64,000 nt of DNA, taken from contig JABCYQ010000009.1 of NCBI GenBank assembly GCA_013290125.1, positions 1 through 64,000 of the forward strand, given 5' to 3'. Under the pieces are notes generated by a model. It did not search any database and was not told the DNA's origin. It worked only from the letters and a program-made list of their open reading frames with translations. The stretch's first letter is position 1. Every line of letters begins with the position of its first letter. The DNA is from Vulcanimicrobiota bacterium (GTDB lineage Bacteria; Vulcanimicrobiota; Vulcanimicrobiia; Eremiobacterales; Eremiobacteraceae). The position numbers were made by a program, and so were the translations under genes. Below are positions 19,646-28,584 of this stretch, piece after piece.

Positions 19646-20889
19646 AGAGCGCGAGGGACTACGCGGTCGTCAATGCGACGCTGCTTACTCTTGCGCCGTT
19701 CGCACAAGCCGACGGCTCGATGCCGGCAGACGAGGCCGCTCTCGGAATCATTCAAAACGGAACCGTCGTCGTTCGTGCCGGCCGCATCGCGGCCGCGGGA
19801 ACGCACGCCGAGTGCCGCGCTGCGCTTCTCGAAACCAAAAAAGCGAGCGGCGATTCTTTCCAAGAGTTTGACGTTCAAGGCGCCATCGTCATGCCCGGCA
19901 TGATCGACGCGCACACCCACGCGCTCTTCGCCGGAGATCGCGTTCAGGACTTCGACGACATCGCCGCCGGCCGCAAGCCGCGCCTCGGCATTGCGTATAC
20001 GGTTGAACAGACGCGGCGGTGTACGTTCTCGCAGCTCGTCGCAATCGGCGACGGTCGCCTCACATCGATGGCCGACCACGGCACGACGACCGCGGAAGTA
20101 AAAACCGGATACACGTTGACCACCGCCGGAGAGCTCGATGTGCTGAAGGCGTTTGCGGCGCTCGACGCTCTGCCGCAAGTGCCTCACGTGGTTCCGACTT
20201 TTTGCGGCGCGCATGCACTGCCGCCGGAATTTACCGACCCCGACGCTTTCGTCGATATGTTGATTTCAGAGACGCTGCCGGCAGTGGCTGCGACGAAGAT
20301 CGCCCGATTCGCCGACGCATTTTGTGAGACCGGATTCTTCAGCGTCGAACAATGCCGGCGATTTCTGCGTGCGTGCGCCGATCGCGGCCTGAAGCTTCGC
20401 ATTCACGCGGATGAGCTCCAGCATTCGGGCGGAAGCGTACTTGCAGCCGAACTGTACTGCGCGTCGGCTGACCATCTCAATTTCGCGGACGACCGCGATA
20501 TCGCCGGGCTCGTAAGCGCGGGCACCGTCGCGGTTCTCTGTCCTACTACGACCGAATACCTCGGCCTAGAGCGCTACGCTCCTGCTCGTGAACTGCTCAC
20601 TGCCGGCGTGCCGGTCGCGCTCGCGACCGATTTCAATCCTGGCACTAGCCCGTGTTTTTCGCTGCAGACCGTCGCGCATCTCGCTCGGCGCCGACTGCGC
20701 ATGACCCCCACGGAAGCGATCGCGGGGGTCACCGCGGTACCTGCGGCCTCGCTCGGACTAAAGAGCGAAGCGGGCAGCATCGAGCTAAGCAAGCGAGCCG
20801 ACCTAGCCGTTTTGCAGATCCGTGACTACCGCGAATTCGGGTACTACTACGGCGTCAATCTGGTCTCGTGGGTGACCGTCGGTACATAG
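19639..20889 (+). CDS. hutI: Imidazolonepropionase
   Basis: Hydrolyses imidazolone propionate to N-formimino-L-glutamate. An amidohydrolase with the metal motif DAHTHALFAGDR, then HADELQHSGGS and the catalytic ATDFNPGTSP. About 416 residues, full length. Two adjacent GTG codons (19639 and 19642) both overlap the ftcD stop; either may be used. Upstream genes hutH and hutU are 8-10 kb away on the same strand, separated by the minus-strand leucine operon. Confidence 0.95.
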   Translation: MVKSARDYAVVNATLLTLAPFAQADGSMPADEAALGIIQNGTVVVRAGRIAAAGTHAECRAALLETKKASGDSFQEFDVQGAIVMPGMIDAHTHALFAGDRVQDFDDIAAGRKPRLGIAYTVEQTRRCTFSQLVAIGDGRLTSMADHGTTTAEVKTGYTLTTAGELDVLKAFAALDALPQVPHVVPTFCGAHALPPEFTDPDAFVDMLISETLPAVAATKIARFADAFCETGFFSVEQCRRFLRACADRGLKLRIHADELQHSGGSVLAAELYCASADHLNFADDRDIAGLVSAGTVAVLCPTTTEYLGLERYAPARELLTAGVPVALATDFNPGTSPCFSLQTVAHLARRRLRMTPTEAIAGVTAVPAASLGLKSEAGSIELSKRADLAVLQIRDYREFGYYYGVNLVSWVTVGT

Positions 20890-20959
20890 GAAGCGTCAGT
20901 AATAGACGTTACGGTTGGCGAAGGCCGTTAGTGGGTATTAACATCGTAGCGAGAGCTCG

Positions 20960-21424
20960 ATGAATGAATTAGAAGCCCGATTCCCGAGCGCCCCGTCTGC
21001 CGTATGTGCAGCCAGACGGGCAGCGCGTGCATTTGCGCGCCGCTGCGGCTTTGGTCAATGGGAAGTATCCGATATCGTACTGGCAGTCGGCGAAGCCTGC
21101 AACAACGCGGTCGAGCACGCTCACGTGACCGGCGGCCAATTCACGATGCGCTGCCATGATTCCGAAGGCGCGGTCACGTTTGAGATCGAGGACCGCGGCG
21201 GTGGATTCGAACTCGACGGCAAAGGCGCGACGATCTCGCCCAACGAGCGTGGCGTGCGCGGCCTTGGAATATTTCTCATGCGCTGCTTGATGGACGACGT
21301 GCAGTACACAACGAACGATAGCGGCACGACCGTGCGCCTCGTGAAGCGCATGCACCCTGTGAAGACCGCGCCTGAAGGGGCCGACTTCATGTCGGCCCAC
21401 GTTTCGACGCCGGGGCCGATATAA
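20960..21424 (+). CDS. Anti-sigma-factor-type ATP-binding protein (RsbW/SpoIIAB-like HATPase)
   Basis: Small GHKL ATPase of the anti-sigma-factor/serine kinase type. The N box reads VGEACNNAVEHAH (about 38-50), the G1 box DRGGGFEL, and the G2 region RGLGIFLMRCLMDDV followed by GTTVRLVKRM. In known systems such proteins bind a sigma factor or phosphorylate an STAS antagonist; neither partner is adjacent here. The natural domain ends about residue 134. The last ~19 residues (PEGADFMSAH and beyond) are encoded by a palindromic repeat found in several other intergenic regions, so the tail is repeat-derived. Confidence 0.88.
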   Translation: MNELEARFPSAPSAVCAARRAARAFARRCGFGQWEVSDIVLAVGEACNNAVEHAHVTGGQFTMRCHDSEGAVTFEIEDRGGGFELDGKGATISPNERGVRGLGIFLMRCLMDDVQYTTNDSGTTVRLVKRMHPVKTAPEGADFMSAHVSTPGPI

Positions 21425-21439
21425 AATCGGCCCCTTCAG
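21371..21439. repeat. Palindromic repeat copies b1 and b2, head to head
   Basis: Copy b1 (21371-21400) is TGAAGGGGCCGAC-TTCAT-GTCGGCCCAC. Copy b2 (21412-21439) is GGGGCCGAT-ATAAA-ATCGGCCCC followed by TTCA, in the opposite orientation. They fill the convergent gap between the anti-sigma gene and the phosphofructokinase gene and overlap the last codons and stop of the former. Perfect stems of about 8-9 bp. Confidence 0.85.
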
Positions 21440-21464
21440 CGACCTCGCTCACGTTACGCGACGT

Positions 21465-22706
21465 TTACAAGACCTTCGCGGCGGCGGAAAAGCGCCGCGC
21501 GAATTCGGTCGGCGCCAGCCCAACTTTGGCCGCCAGCGGGCCGAGGCGCGGCTCTTCGAGGTCGGCCGCCTCTAACCGGATCGAGTACTTGCGCAGGACC
21601 TCATAGGCCTCGGAGCGCGTATCCAACACTCGTACGCGAATGCGGCCGGTCGCTGGATCGATCATCTCTGCTAACGGCACCGGCGCGACGTGGCCACCAC
21701 GCAGCGCCACCATCGCACCCGAACCCCCGCCGAGCAGATAGCGTACGGCGCCGTAGCCGAGCGTGCGTGTGTATTCGACGTCGAACGGCACCGGCTTGGC
21801 GCAGCGCAGTTCGTACCCGACATCTTTGGTCACGACGCCGATGTTCAGTCGCAATTCCTTGAGGCGCGCCATCACGGTGCTCTTCACAATCGCGCCGAGA
21901 TCGATATCGGATAAGCGGACGTGGCCGTACGGATCGCGTTCGACATCCTTCAAGCCGGTGAGCTCGCGCTCGTCGAGCCGTTCAGCGATGCCTTCGGCGA
22001 CCACCGCAACGCCGTGGTCGGCGCCGCTGGCGCTCCGCTTGATCATGCTGCCGACGATCACGTTCGCGACGAGGTCGAGCGAAGCGCCCGAAGAGACGAA
22101 CTGCTCGGGGATAACGGCGAGCGTCGCACCAGCGGCTTTGGCGATGCCGACCGCCAGCGCGCCCGATTTGCGGCCCATGCTGATCACGATATACCAACGC
22201 TGCGTGGTTCTCGCGTCCTCCATCAGCGTTTCAACGATGCCGGCGCCGACCGCGCGCGCGGTCTCAAAGCCGAACGAAGGCATGTTATCGGGCAGGGGGA
22301 GATCGTTGTCGATGGTCTTCGGCACGGTCGCGACGCGGATCGATCCGCCGGTGGCTTCGGCGATCTTGGCTGCGCCGAACGTCGTGTCGTCGCCGCCGAT
22401 GCACAAGAGGTGCGTGATCCCGAGCTCGCGCAACGCGCCCACGCAATTGGCCAGCGTTTTCTCGTCTTGCGCCGGATTCGTCCGGGCCGTCCGCAAGATC
22501 GAACCGCCCGTCCAATGGATGCGGCTCACGTCCTCGATGCGCAACGACGTCGCGTGCGTGGCGTCGCCACGAGCAAGCCAGCGATAGCCATCGTAGATGC
22601 CGATCACCGAACAGCCTTCGTTGATCGCTTCTATTGCCGCCGCCCCAATGACCCCGTTGATCCCAGGCGCTGGACCTCCGCCGACCAGAATCCCAAGTGT
22701 TGGCAT
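21465..22706 (-). CDS. pfp: 6-phosphofructokinase, pyrophosphate-dependent type
   Basis: Phosphorylates fructose 6-phosphate. N-terminal GGGPAPGIN is the phosphate-donor loop. The donor-discriminating positions read GGDDT and PKTIDND. In this family, Asp after GGD and Lys before TIDND block ATP and mark pyrophosphate use, whereas ATP enzymes have GGDG and GTIDND. The ISMGRKSGALA and PEQF substrate segments follow. 413 residues, the size of mid-length PPi-PFKs. The stop is 26 nt from the repeat pair b. Confidence 0.9.
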   Translation of the reverse strand: MPTLGILVGGGPAPGINGVIGAAAIEAINEGCSVIGIYDGYRWLARGDATHATSLRIEDVSRIHWTGGSILRTARTNPAQDEKTLANCVGALRELGITHLLCIGGDDTTFGAAKIAEATGGSIRVATVPKTIDNDLPLPDNMPSFGFETARAVGAGIVETLMEDARTTQRWYIVISMGRKSGALAVGIAKAAGATLAVIPEQFVSSGASLDLVANVIVGSMIKRSASGADHGVAVVAEGIAERLDERELTGLKDVERDPYGHVRLSDIDLGAIVKSTVMARLKELRLNIGVVTKDVGYELRCAKPVPFDVEYTRTLGYGAVRYLLGGGSGAMVALRGGHVAPVPLAEMIDPATGRIRVRVLDTRSEAYEVLRKYSIRLEAADLEEPRLGPLAAKVGLAPTEFARRFSAAAKVL

Positions 22707-22709
22707 GGA

Positions 22710-23285
22710 CTACGGCTTTGACGTCGTGGCACGGCTCCCCGTGTCGACCATTGCCTCTAGTTCAGCAAAACGCGGCGTGCCGCGCGGATACAGGCCATCT
22801 GGATATTTCTTGTTCCACAGGCGACTCCGCACGGCAAGATATTCGAAGTTTTCGTAAAGCGACGGTCCGCCTCGTTCACGCAGCACAGCTATGACCGGCC
22901 ACAGCCGCGTCCAGAAACGAACCGCGTTCCCGCTGATCAGGTCCAGGAACAATCGTTCGTCGAGCAGCCCGTTCTTCATGTATGACCCGACCTGTTCGAA
23001 CCAGTCGCAGACGCGCCGCTCTGGGTGCTCGCCCCGCCCGTCCATTGGATCGCGAAGGCCCTCGATAAAGGCAGGATCTTTCACTCTCTCGGGAAGCTCG
23101 TTGCGGACGAATTCCATCCATTCTTGGAACTGGCCGTCCTGCCACGTCTGAAGGACGGCCAGAAGTGCGCTGAGCTGATTGCTCGCCCGCAAATGGCGCA
23201 GTTGGACGATGGCCGCGATGGCGGCAGCCGCGACCACGGCAAAGGTGAAGCCCGAAAAAACGGTGTTCCAGAATTCGAGCGGCAT
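22710..23285 (-). CDS. DUF4760-like single-span protein, paralog A
   Basis: Function unknown. One N-terminal membrane span (about 8-26), then QLRHLRASNQ and a helical cytoplasmic domain of about 150 residues that ends WNKKYPDGLYPRGTPRF. The neighbouring upstream gene encodes a clear paralog with the same layout (QLRHIRAANQ, later NRHPDGTYPKNAPR). The domain resembles DUF4760, a family of unknown role in bacterial membranes. 3 nt separate the two genes, and another 3 nt lead to the PFK gene. Confidence 0.75.
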   Translation of the reverse strand: MPLEFWNTVFSGFTFAVVAAAAIAAIVQLRHLRASNQLSALLAVLQTWQDGQFQEWMEFVRNELPERVKDPAFIEGLRDPMDGRGEHPERRVCDWFEQVGSYMKNGLLDERLFLDLISGNAVRFWTRLWPVIAVLRERGGPSLYENFEYLAVRSRLWNKKYPDGLYPRGTPRFAELEAMVDTGSRATTSKP

Positions 23286-23288
23286 GCG

Positions 23289-23837
23289 CTACTCCGGATA
23301 AATGTCCGCAGGGGAGAGACGCGGTGCGTTTTTCGGGTAGGTGCCGTCCGGGTGACGGTTCTCCCACATCATAGACCGCGACGCGAGCCACTCGAAGTTG
23401 TCGAAAATCTGCGGTCCGCGCACGCGCCGAGCGAGTGCGATGACCGGGCTTAATTTATTCCACGCCGCTATGCATTGCGTGCTCGTAGTGTCCATAAACG
23501 CCTCCTCGGACGTAAGTCCGAGCTTGATGATCGAACCCATCTGCTCCCATTGCGCGAGAAAGGCGACCTCCGGGTGCCGCGCTAGATCGACCGGCGTCTT
23601 CAGGAGGTCTGCGCGGTATTGCGGATCCTCGAGCTTGCGGTCGAGTTCGCCGTGAAAGACGTATTGGATGATGCGCTGAAACTCGGGCGTCGATATTCTG
23701 TTCATCAACTCGAGCGACGCAGTGATCTGATTGGCGGCACGGATGTGCCGCAATTGAAAAATCGCGGCCACAGCTGAGGCCGCAACCACGAGAAACGTCG
23801 CGAGCGCCGAGAGTGCCGAGACCGCGTTCCAGTCCAT
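23289..23837 (-). CDS. DUF4760-like single-span protein, paralog B
   Basis: Function unknown. 182 residues: N-terminal membrane span (about 8-27), QLRHIRAANQ, helical domain, then LASRSMMWENRHPDGTYPK. Same architecture as the following gene, with clear similarity in the post-membrane segment and the C-terminal third, so a tandem duplication that has diverged. It lies 36 nt beyond the clpC stop and could belong to the same transcript. Confidence 0.75.
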   Translation of the reverse strand: MDWNAVSALSALATFLVVAASAVAAIFQLRHIRAANQITASLELMNRISTPEFQRIIQYVFHGELDRKLEDPQYRADLLKTPVDLARHPEVAFLAQWEQMGSIIKLGLTSEEAFMDTTSTQCIAAWNKLSPVIALARRVRGPQIFDNFEWLASRSMMWENRHPDGTYPKNAPRLSPADIYPE

Positions 23838-23873
23838 GGCCGCCGTTTCGCGGCGGCCATGGACTACGCTTCT

Positions 23874-26378
23874 TTACGTTCCGCTGGTCTCCGGGCTCGT
23901 GGATTCGAGCGGCGGCGGCTTGAGCGGCTCGCCGGACTTCTTGAACACGCTCTTGCCGTCTTCCGCATCGAACAGTATGTGATCGCCCACCTTGAACGTG
24001 CCGCGCAGCAGCTCTTCGGAGAGCGGATCTTCCACCATGCGCTGGATGGCACGGCGCAGCGGGCGCGCGCCCATTGCTGGGTCCCAGCCCTCTTTGGCCA
24101 GCAGTTCTCGAGCGGCGTCTGTCGCTTCGAGCGTCATGTGCTGGTTTTCGAGTTCCTTCACGACCTTGGCGAGTTCGAGCCCGACGATCTCCTTGATCTG
24201 CGGCAGGTCGAGTGAATGGAAGACCACGACCTCGTCGATGCGGTTGAGGAATTCCGGCCGGAAGAGATGCTTGATCTCCTCGAGGATTTTGTTCTTCATC
24301 CGCTCGTGCTTGACGGTGGATGAGCCCTCATCTTTGATCGGCCGGAATCCGATCTCGGTGGAGCGCTGCATCCCCGCTGAGCCGACGTTGCTCGTCATGA
24401 TGATGACCGTGTTTTTGAAGTCCACGGCGCGGCCTTGCGAATCCGTCAACCGTCCATCCTCGAGCACTTGCAGCAAGAGGTTGAACACGTCCGGATGCGC
24501 CTTCTCGATCTCATCGAGGAGTACGACGGCATATGGGCGCCGGCGCACCGCTTCGGTGAGCTGGCCGCCTTCTTCGTAACCGACATACCCGGGCGGTGCT
24601 CCCACGAGCCGCGAGACGGCGTATTTCTCCATGTACTCCGACATGTCGATGCGGATCATAGACTCAGAATCGTCGAACATGAACTCCGCGAGCGTGCGCG
24701 CGAGTTCCGTCTTGCCGACGCCGGTGGGGCCGAGGAAGATGAACGATCCGATGGGCCGTTTCGGGCTCTTGAGCCCGGCGCGTGCGCGCCGGATCGCGCG
24801 CGTGACGACTTTGACCGCTTCGTCCTGGCCGATGATGCGCTTGTGCAGCGCATCTTCCATGTGGAGCAGCTTCTTCGTCTCTTCTTCGCGCAGCTTGCTG
24901 ACCGGGATGCGCGTCCACGTGGAGACGATGTGCGCGATCTCATCGGCGCCGACGGTGTTGACCGACTCGCCCTTGCCCGTGCGCTTCTCCGACCACTCTG
25001 CTTCCAGCAGCTGCTTCTTCGTGCGCAGTTTTTCTTCACGGTCGCGGACTTGCGCGGCCTTTTCGAACTCCTGCGCCTTGATGACGGCTTCTTTCTCGGC
25101 CTTGACCTTGCGGATCTCATTCTCGATCTCGCGGATCTCCGGCGGCAGCGCAGTGGACTGCAAGCGGACGCGAGACGCCGCTTCGTCCATGAGATCGACA
25201 GCCTTATCGGGCAAGAAGCGGTCGGTGATGTAGCGATCCGAGAGGCGTGCCGCTGCTTCCAGAGCATCGTCGCCGATCTTCACGCGATGGTGCGCTTCAT
25301 AGCGGTCGCGCAGGCCTTTGAGGATTTCGATAGTCTCTTCGACCGAAGGCTCGCCGACCATGACCGATTGGAAGCGCCGCTCGAGCGCCGAGTCTTTCTC
25401 GATGTGTTTGCGGAACTCGTTGAGCGTGGTCGCGCCGATGCACTGTAGTTCGCCGCGTGCGAGCGCCGGCTTGATGATGTTGCTCGCGTCGATCGCGCCT
25501 TCAGCCGCGCCCGCGCCGACGAGCGTGTGCAGCTCGTCGATGAACAGGATTATCTCGCCCGCGGCGCCGCGGATCTCTTCCATCACGCGCTTCATGCGCT
25601 CTTCGAATTCGCCGCGATACTTCGTGCCTGCCACGAGTCCGGCGAGGTCGAGCGTGATGACGCGCTTGTCGCGCAGCAGATCCGGAATGTCGCCCGAGAT
25701 CACGCGCTGGGCGAGGCCCTCAGCGATCGCGGTCTTGCCGACGCCTGGTTCGCCGATGAGCGCCGGATTGTTCTTCGTACGGCGCGATAGGATCTGGATG
25801 ACGCGTTCGATCTCGGTGGCCCGGCCGATGACCGGGTCGAGTTTGCCTTCGCGGGCGAGCTGGGTGAGGTCGCGGCCGTACGCGTCGAGCGTCGGCGTCT
25901 TGCTCTTGCCTTTTGCTTGGCCGCTCTGGGTCTGCTGTTCGGCGCCGAGCAACGACGTGGTCTGCACGCGGACTTTGGCGGGATCCACGCCGAGATTCGT
26001 CAGCACGCGCGCGGCCACGCCTTCACCCTCGCGGATCAGGCCGAGCAGCAGGTGCTCCGTGCCGATATAATTGTGGCTGAGCTGACGCGCCTCTTCAAAG
26101 GCGAGCTCGATGACGCGTTTTGCGCGCGGCGTGAACACCATCTCCTGCTGCACGGTCTGCCCGCCGCGGCCGACGATCGCCTCGACTTCGGCGCGGACCT
26201 TGGCCAGGTTGACACCCAGCGTCTCGAGCACTTTTGCGGCAAGGCTCTCGCCTTCGCTGATGATACCTAGCAGGATGTGTTCGGTGCCGATGTAGTTGTT
26301 GCCGAGGCGCTGCGCTTCTTCTTGCGCTAAGACGATGCTCCGTCGCGCGCGTTCGGTGAATGGCTCCCACATGGACAT
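23874..26378 (-). CDS. clpC: ATP-dependent Clp protease ATP-binding subunit ClpC
   Basis: AAA+ unfoldase that feeds substrates to ClpP. Two Clp_N repeats (about 1-145), D1 ATPase with Walker A GEPGVGKT at 209-216 and [10 protein letters not shown], a UVR-type middle domain around 420-460 (coiled coil), D2 ATPase with Walker A GPTGVGKT at 550-557 and [13 protein letters not shown]. 834 residues, typical ClpC. Two in-frame ATGs start the gene (26378 and 26372), with AAGGAG upstream. The usual companions ctsR, mcsA and mcsB are absent here. Confidence 0.95.
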   Translation of the reverse strand: MSMWEPFTERARRSIVLAQEEAQRLGNNYIGTEHILLGIISEGESLAAKVLETLGVNLAKVRAEVEAIVGRGGQTVQQEMVFTPRAKRVIELAFEEARQLSHNYIGTEHLLLGLIREGEGVAARVLTNLGVDPAKVRVQTTSLLGAEQQTQSGQAKGKSKTPTLDAYGRDLTQLAREGKLDPVIGRATEIERVIQILSRRTKNNPALIGEPGVGKTAIAEGLAQRVISGDIPDLLRDKRVITLDLAGLVAGTKYRGEFEERMKRVMEEIRGAAGEIILFIDELHTLVGAGAAEGAIDASNIIKPALARGELQCIGATTLNEFRKHIEKDSALERRFQSVMVGEPSVEETIEILKGLRDRYEAHHRVKIGDDALEAAARLSDRYITDRFLPDKAVDLMDEAASRVRLQSTALPPEIREIENEIRKVKAEKEAVIKAQEFEKAAQVRDREEKLRTKKQLLEAEWSEKRTGKGESVNTVGADEIAHIVSTWTRIPVSKLREEETKKLLHMEDALHKRIIGQDEAVKVVTRAIRRARAGLKSPKRPIGSFIFLGPTGVGKTELARTLAEFMFDDSESMIRIDMSEYMEKYAVSRLVGAPPGYVGYEEGGQLTEAVRRRPYAVVLLDEIEKAHPDVFNLLLQVLEDGRLTDSQGRAVDFKNTVIIMTSNVGSAGMQRSTEIGFRPIKDEGSSTVKHERMKNKILEEIKHLFRPEFLNRIDEVVVFHSLDLPQIKEIVGLELAKVVKELENQHMTLEATDAARELLAKEGWDPAMGARPLRRAIQRMVEDPLSEELLRGTFKVGDHILFDAEDGKSVFKKSGEPLKPPPLESTSPETSGT

Positions 26379-26824
26379 AAGATAGATGACTCCTTCGGCC
26401 CCGGAACCGGCACGAGCTTGCGCGTCGCGCGTCCCGTCTGACCTATACTATATACGTAAGTATTCGACACTTCCGTTCGAATCCGCTGCCCCTTGAACCA
26501 CCATGCGAAAAGAGAGGACCGCGTGGCCCTCCCGGGACTTAAAACGATGGTGAGAATGGCCTCAAGCGTTTGCCGGTCCTTGCTGCACCGGTGCCCGATA
26601 AAAACGGGGAATCGCATCGGCTTTCGGTCGATTGGGGATACTACCCAATCGCTACGCCCGGGTTACGCAACTCGGATGCGGGCAGTTGTGCGCCCGCTCG
26701 CCGATCGGTGCGTGTAGAGCGGCCCCCGCTTGAGGCTTGGGAAAATGATACTGCCGTCAACACAACATTGTCAAGGAGAATGACGGGATGGCGTTAGGAT
26801 CGTGCGAACTTTCCGCATCGAGAG
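26379..26824. other. 446-bp divergent intergenic region between clpC and folK-mptA
   Basis: Contains the promoters of both genes by position. On the clpC side an AT-rich patch (TATAGTATA, minus strand, near 26445-26453) stands out in GC-rich DNA and may be a -10 element. On the plus side, 26460-26780 has no recognisable RNA or riboswitch. The last 45 nt hold a short leader reading frame with a strong ribosome binding site, annotated separately. Confidence 0.5.
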
Positions 26825-26832
26825 ATGAATGA
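26788..26832 (+). CDS. Possible 14-residue leader peptide upstream of folK-mptA
   Basis: An ATG at 26788 follows AAGGAG (26773-26778) at 9-nt spacing, stronger than anything before the folK-mptA ATG. It encodes MALGSCELSASRDE and stops at 26830-26832, just past the folK-mptA ATG at 26825, in another frame. The arrangement would allow translational coupling of the downstream gene. It may be chance; there is no run of a regulatory amino acid. Confidence 0.35.
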   Translation: MALGSCELSASRDE

Positions 26833-28285
26833 CGCAAAACACAATGTCGCGATCGCGATTGGATCAAACATCGGAGACCGCCGAGGCAACGTCGCCGCAG
26901 CGCTCGCTCGCTTGCGCGCGTTCGTCGACGTCGCCCGTGTGTCGTCGCCGTACGACACGGTGCCAGTTGGCACCAGCGAACAGCCGGATTTCTTAAACCT
27001 CGCTTGCGTCGGGACGACGACGCTGTCGCCCGACGCGCTCGTCAGTGCGCTGCACGACGTCGAACGCGCCGTCGGTCGCCGCGGCAATGGCAAACTTGGT
27101 CCGCGCGCGATCGACCTAGACCTGCTCCTCTACGACCAACTCGTTATCGACGAAGTTGGGATCCGGGTCCCGCACCCCGGCTTGGCCGAGCGTGCGTTCG
27201 TGCTCGTACCACTCGCCGAGATAGCGCCGGGTCTTCTTCATCCGGGCTTGCACAAGTCCGTCGGCGAACTCGCCGCGCGGATAGACGCGAGCGGGGTAAG
27301 GCTCTCCGGCGACGGCGTGCTCACGCGCGTGCGAAGGGATATTCAGGAATCGAGGCCGGCGGTCTCGCTCGCGCTGAATCGCGCGGGGGTCATGGGGGTG
27401 CGGACACTCGTCACGCTGGGTGCAGGATTTGCGGGGCTTCGCACCACGATCGCCACGTTCGATATCTTCGCCGACCTCGACGCGCAGCATAGCGGCGTCC
27501 ACATGTCGCGGTTCTCGCAAGACCTAGAGGATGCTTTGTCCGATGTCATCGTCGCCGACGATCGCGGCATCGATGAGCTGGCGCTCGCGATCGCCGAACG
27601 AGTCGTCCAGAGCCAGCGCGCTGAACGCGCCGAAGTGACGGCGCAGGCCGAAATTGCGCTGCCGCGCGTGACACCGGCCGGCGGAAAGGACACGCGAGAG
27701 TTCTACACCGTCCTCGCGCGTGCCGTCGTGGCAAGCGGCCATCGGCGCCGGCTTATCGGCGTCGAAGCCGAGGGAATAACCGCTTGCCCGTGCGCGCAGG
27801 CGATGGTAGCTGAAGATGCGCGGGCGAGGCTTTCTGTTGCGGGCGTCGAGCCCAAGGAGATCGAGCGGCTGCTTAGCCTCATGCCCGTGGCCACGCACAA
27901 TCAGCGCGGTCGCGGAACGTTGTTCATCGGAGCGGAGCGCGCGGCGGAAATCGCGACGCTCGTGGAGATCGTCGAGCAGTCGATGTCGTCTGAGACGTAT
28001 GATCTGCTGAAGCGGCCGGATGAACTGTTCGTCGTCAACAAGGCGCATGCCACGCCGCGCTTTGTGGAGGATGTAGTGCGCGAGATGCTGCGCTTCGCCG
28101 CCGATGCATTCGCCGATGTCGGGGACGATGGTTTTGTGTTCGCGCGCCAGATCAACTACGAAAGCATCCATAAACACGATGCGGTCGCCGAATCATGCTC
28201 GACTTTCGGCGAGCTTCGCCGCGAACTAGGCGGCGAGACCGGCGTGCGGCACACGACGCTCGAGGAATGGCTATACCCCCAATAG
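26825..28285 (+). CDS. Fusion of FolK (HPPK) with an MptA/FolE2-type GTP cyclohydrolase
   Basis: Two folate enzymes in one 486-residue chain. Residues 1 to about 155 are 6-hydroxymethyl-7,8-dihydropterin pyrophosphokinase (AIGSNIGDRRGN, GPRAIDLDLLLYD, VPHPGLAERAFVLVPLAE). From about 170 to the end is a GTP cyclohydrolase of the COG1469 family: GVEAEGITACPCAQ with the metal-site cysteine, then PVATHNQRGRG and NYESIHKHDAVAES. The ACPCAQ and ATHNQRG wording is closer to archaeal MptA than to FolE2. MptA makes the 2',3'-cyclic phosphate of 7,8-dihydroneopterin; FolE2 makes dihydroneopterin triphosphate. The chain joins an entry and a later step of pterin synthesis. Confidence 0.88.
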   Translation: MNDAKHNVAIAIGSNIGDRRGNVAAALARLRAFVDVARVSSPYDTVPVGTSEQPDFLNLACVGTTTLSPDALVSALHDVERAVGRRGNGKLGPRAIDLDLLLYDQLVIDEVGIRVPHPGLAERAFVLVPLAEIAPGLLHPGLHKSVGELAARIDASGVRLSGDGVLTRVRRDIQESRPAVSLALNRAGVMGVRTLVTLGAGFAGLRTTIATFDIFADLDAQHSGVHMSRFSQDLEDALSDVIVADDRGIDELALAIAERVVQSQRAERAEVTAQAEIALPRVTPAGGKDTREFYTVLARAVVASGHRRRLIGVEAEGITACPCAQAMVAEDARARLSVAGVEPKEIERLLSLMPVATHNQRGRGTLFIGAERAAEIATLVEIVEQSMSSETYDLLKRPDELFVVNKAHATPRFVEDVVREMLRFAADAFADVGDDGFVFARQINYESIHKHDAVAESCSTFGELRRELGGETGVRHTTLEEWLYPQ

Positions 28286-28331
28286 TCTTTCCGATTGGCT
28301 GATCGATTGGATGATTTACGAAGGCCGATTT

Positions 28332-28364
28332 CCTGAAGGGGCCGATTTTATATCGGCCCACTTT
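28332..28364. repeat. Palindromic repeat copy c
   Basis: TGAAGGGGCCGAT-TTTAT-ATCGGCCCACTTTT, the same unit as at 11.9 and 21.4 kb with a compensatory C-to-T/G-to-A change that keeps the stem paired. It lies 47 nt past the folK-mptA stop. Confidence 0.85.
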
Positions 28365-28446
28365 TATTTGCTCCGCTATCACCGGCGATTTCGAAAGCCG
28401 GGGCGCCGAAAGGCGAAAGCCGCCGAAGTCGAGCGGCGGAAGTTGG

Positions 28447-28537
28447 TCATCCCGCTTTTCCGCCGCGTCCCCGGCGCGGACATCGGCCGGTGATGCCGGG
28501 GCAATAAAGTGTGGCCGACTAGCGTCGGCCCCTTCGG
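28447..28537. repeat. Palindromic repeat copy d, long (~90 bp) form
   Basis: Begins CATCCCG, continues CCGCGTCCCCGGCG and a CCGGCG/CGGCCGG partial hairpin, then GTGGCCGAC-TAGC-GTCGGCCCCTTC. The whole unit aligns from end to end with 55402-55490 (copy g), at roughly 75-80 percent identity by eye. Opposite orientation to copy c. Confidence 0.8.
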
Positions 28538-28584
28538 TCTAGTTTTCCAGGCGGTTTTCGATCGAGTCCAGGTTGACGTCGATG

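Larger units (their letters stand above)
28286..28584. other. 299-bp convergent gap between folK-mptA and the PilZ gene
   Basis: No gene is visible. It holds repeat copies c and d in opposite orientation, separated by about 80 bp of unremarkable sequence. A short frame across it encodes the same PEGADF-SAH peptide as the anti-sigma tail, which is simply repeat sequence. Confidence 0.6.

Noticed and set aside
26470-26503. tRNA-like 3' end (TTCGAATCC followed by ACCACCA)
   Set aside because: The T-stem does not pair (only 2 of 5 positions), and no matching acceptor or anticodon arm exists upstream.
26460-26780. Riboswitch (tetrahydrofolate or preQ1 type) ahead of folK-mptA
   Set aside because: None of the known conserved core sequences could be found.
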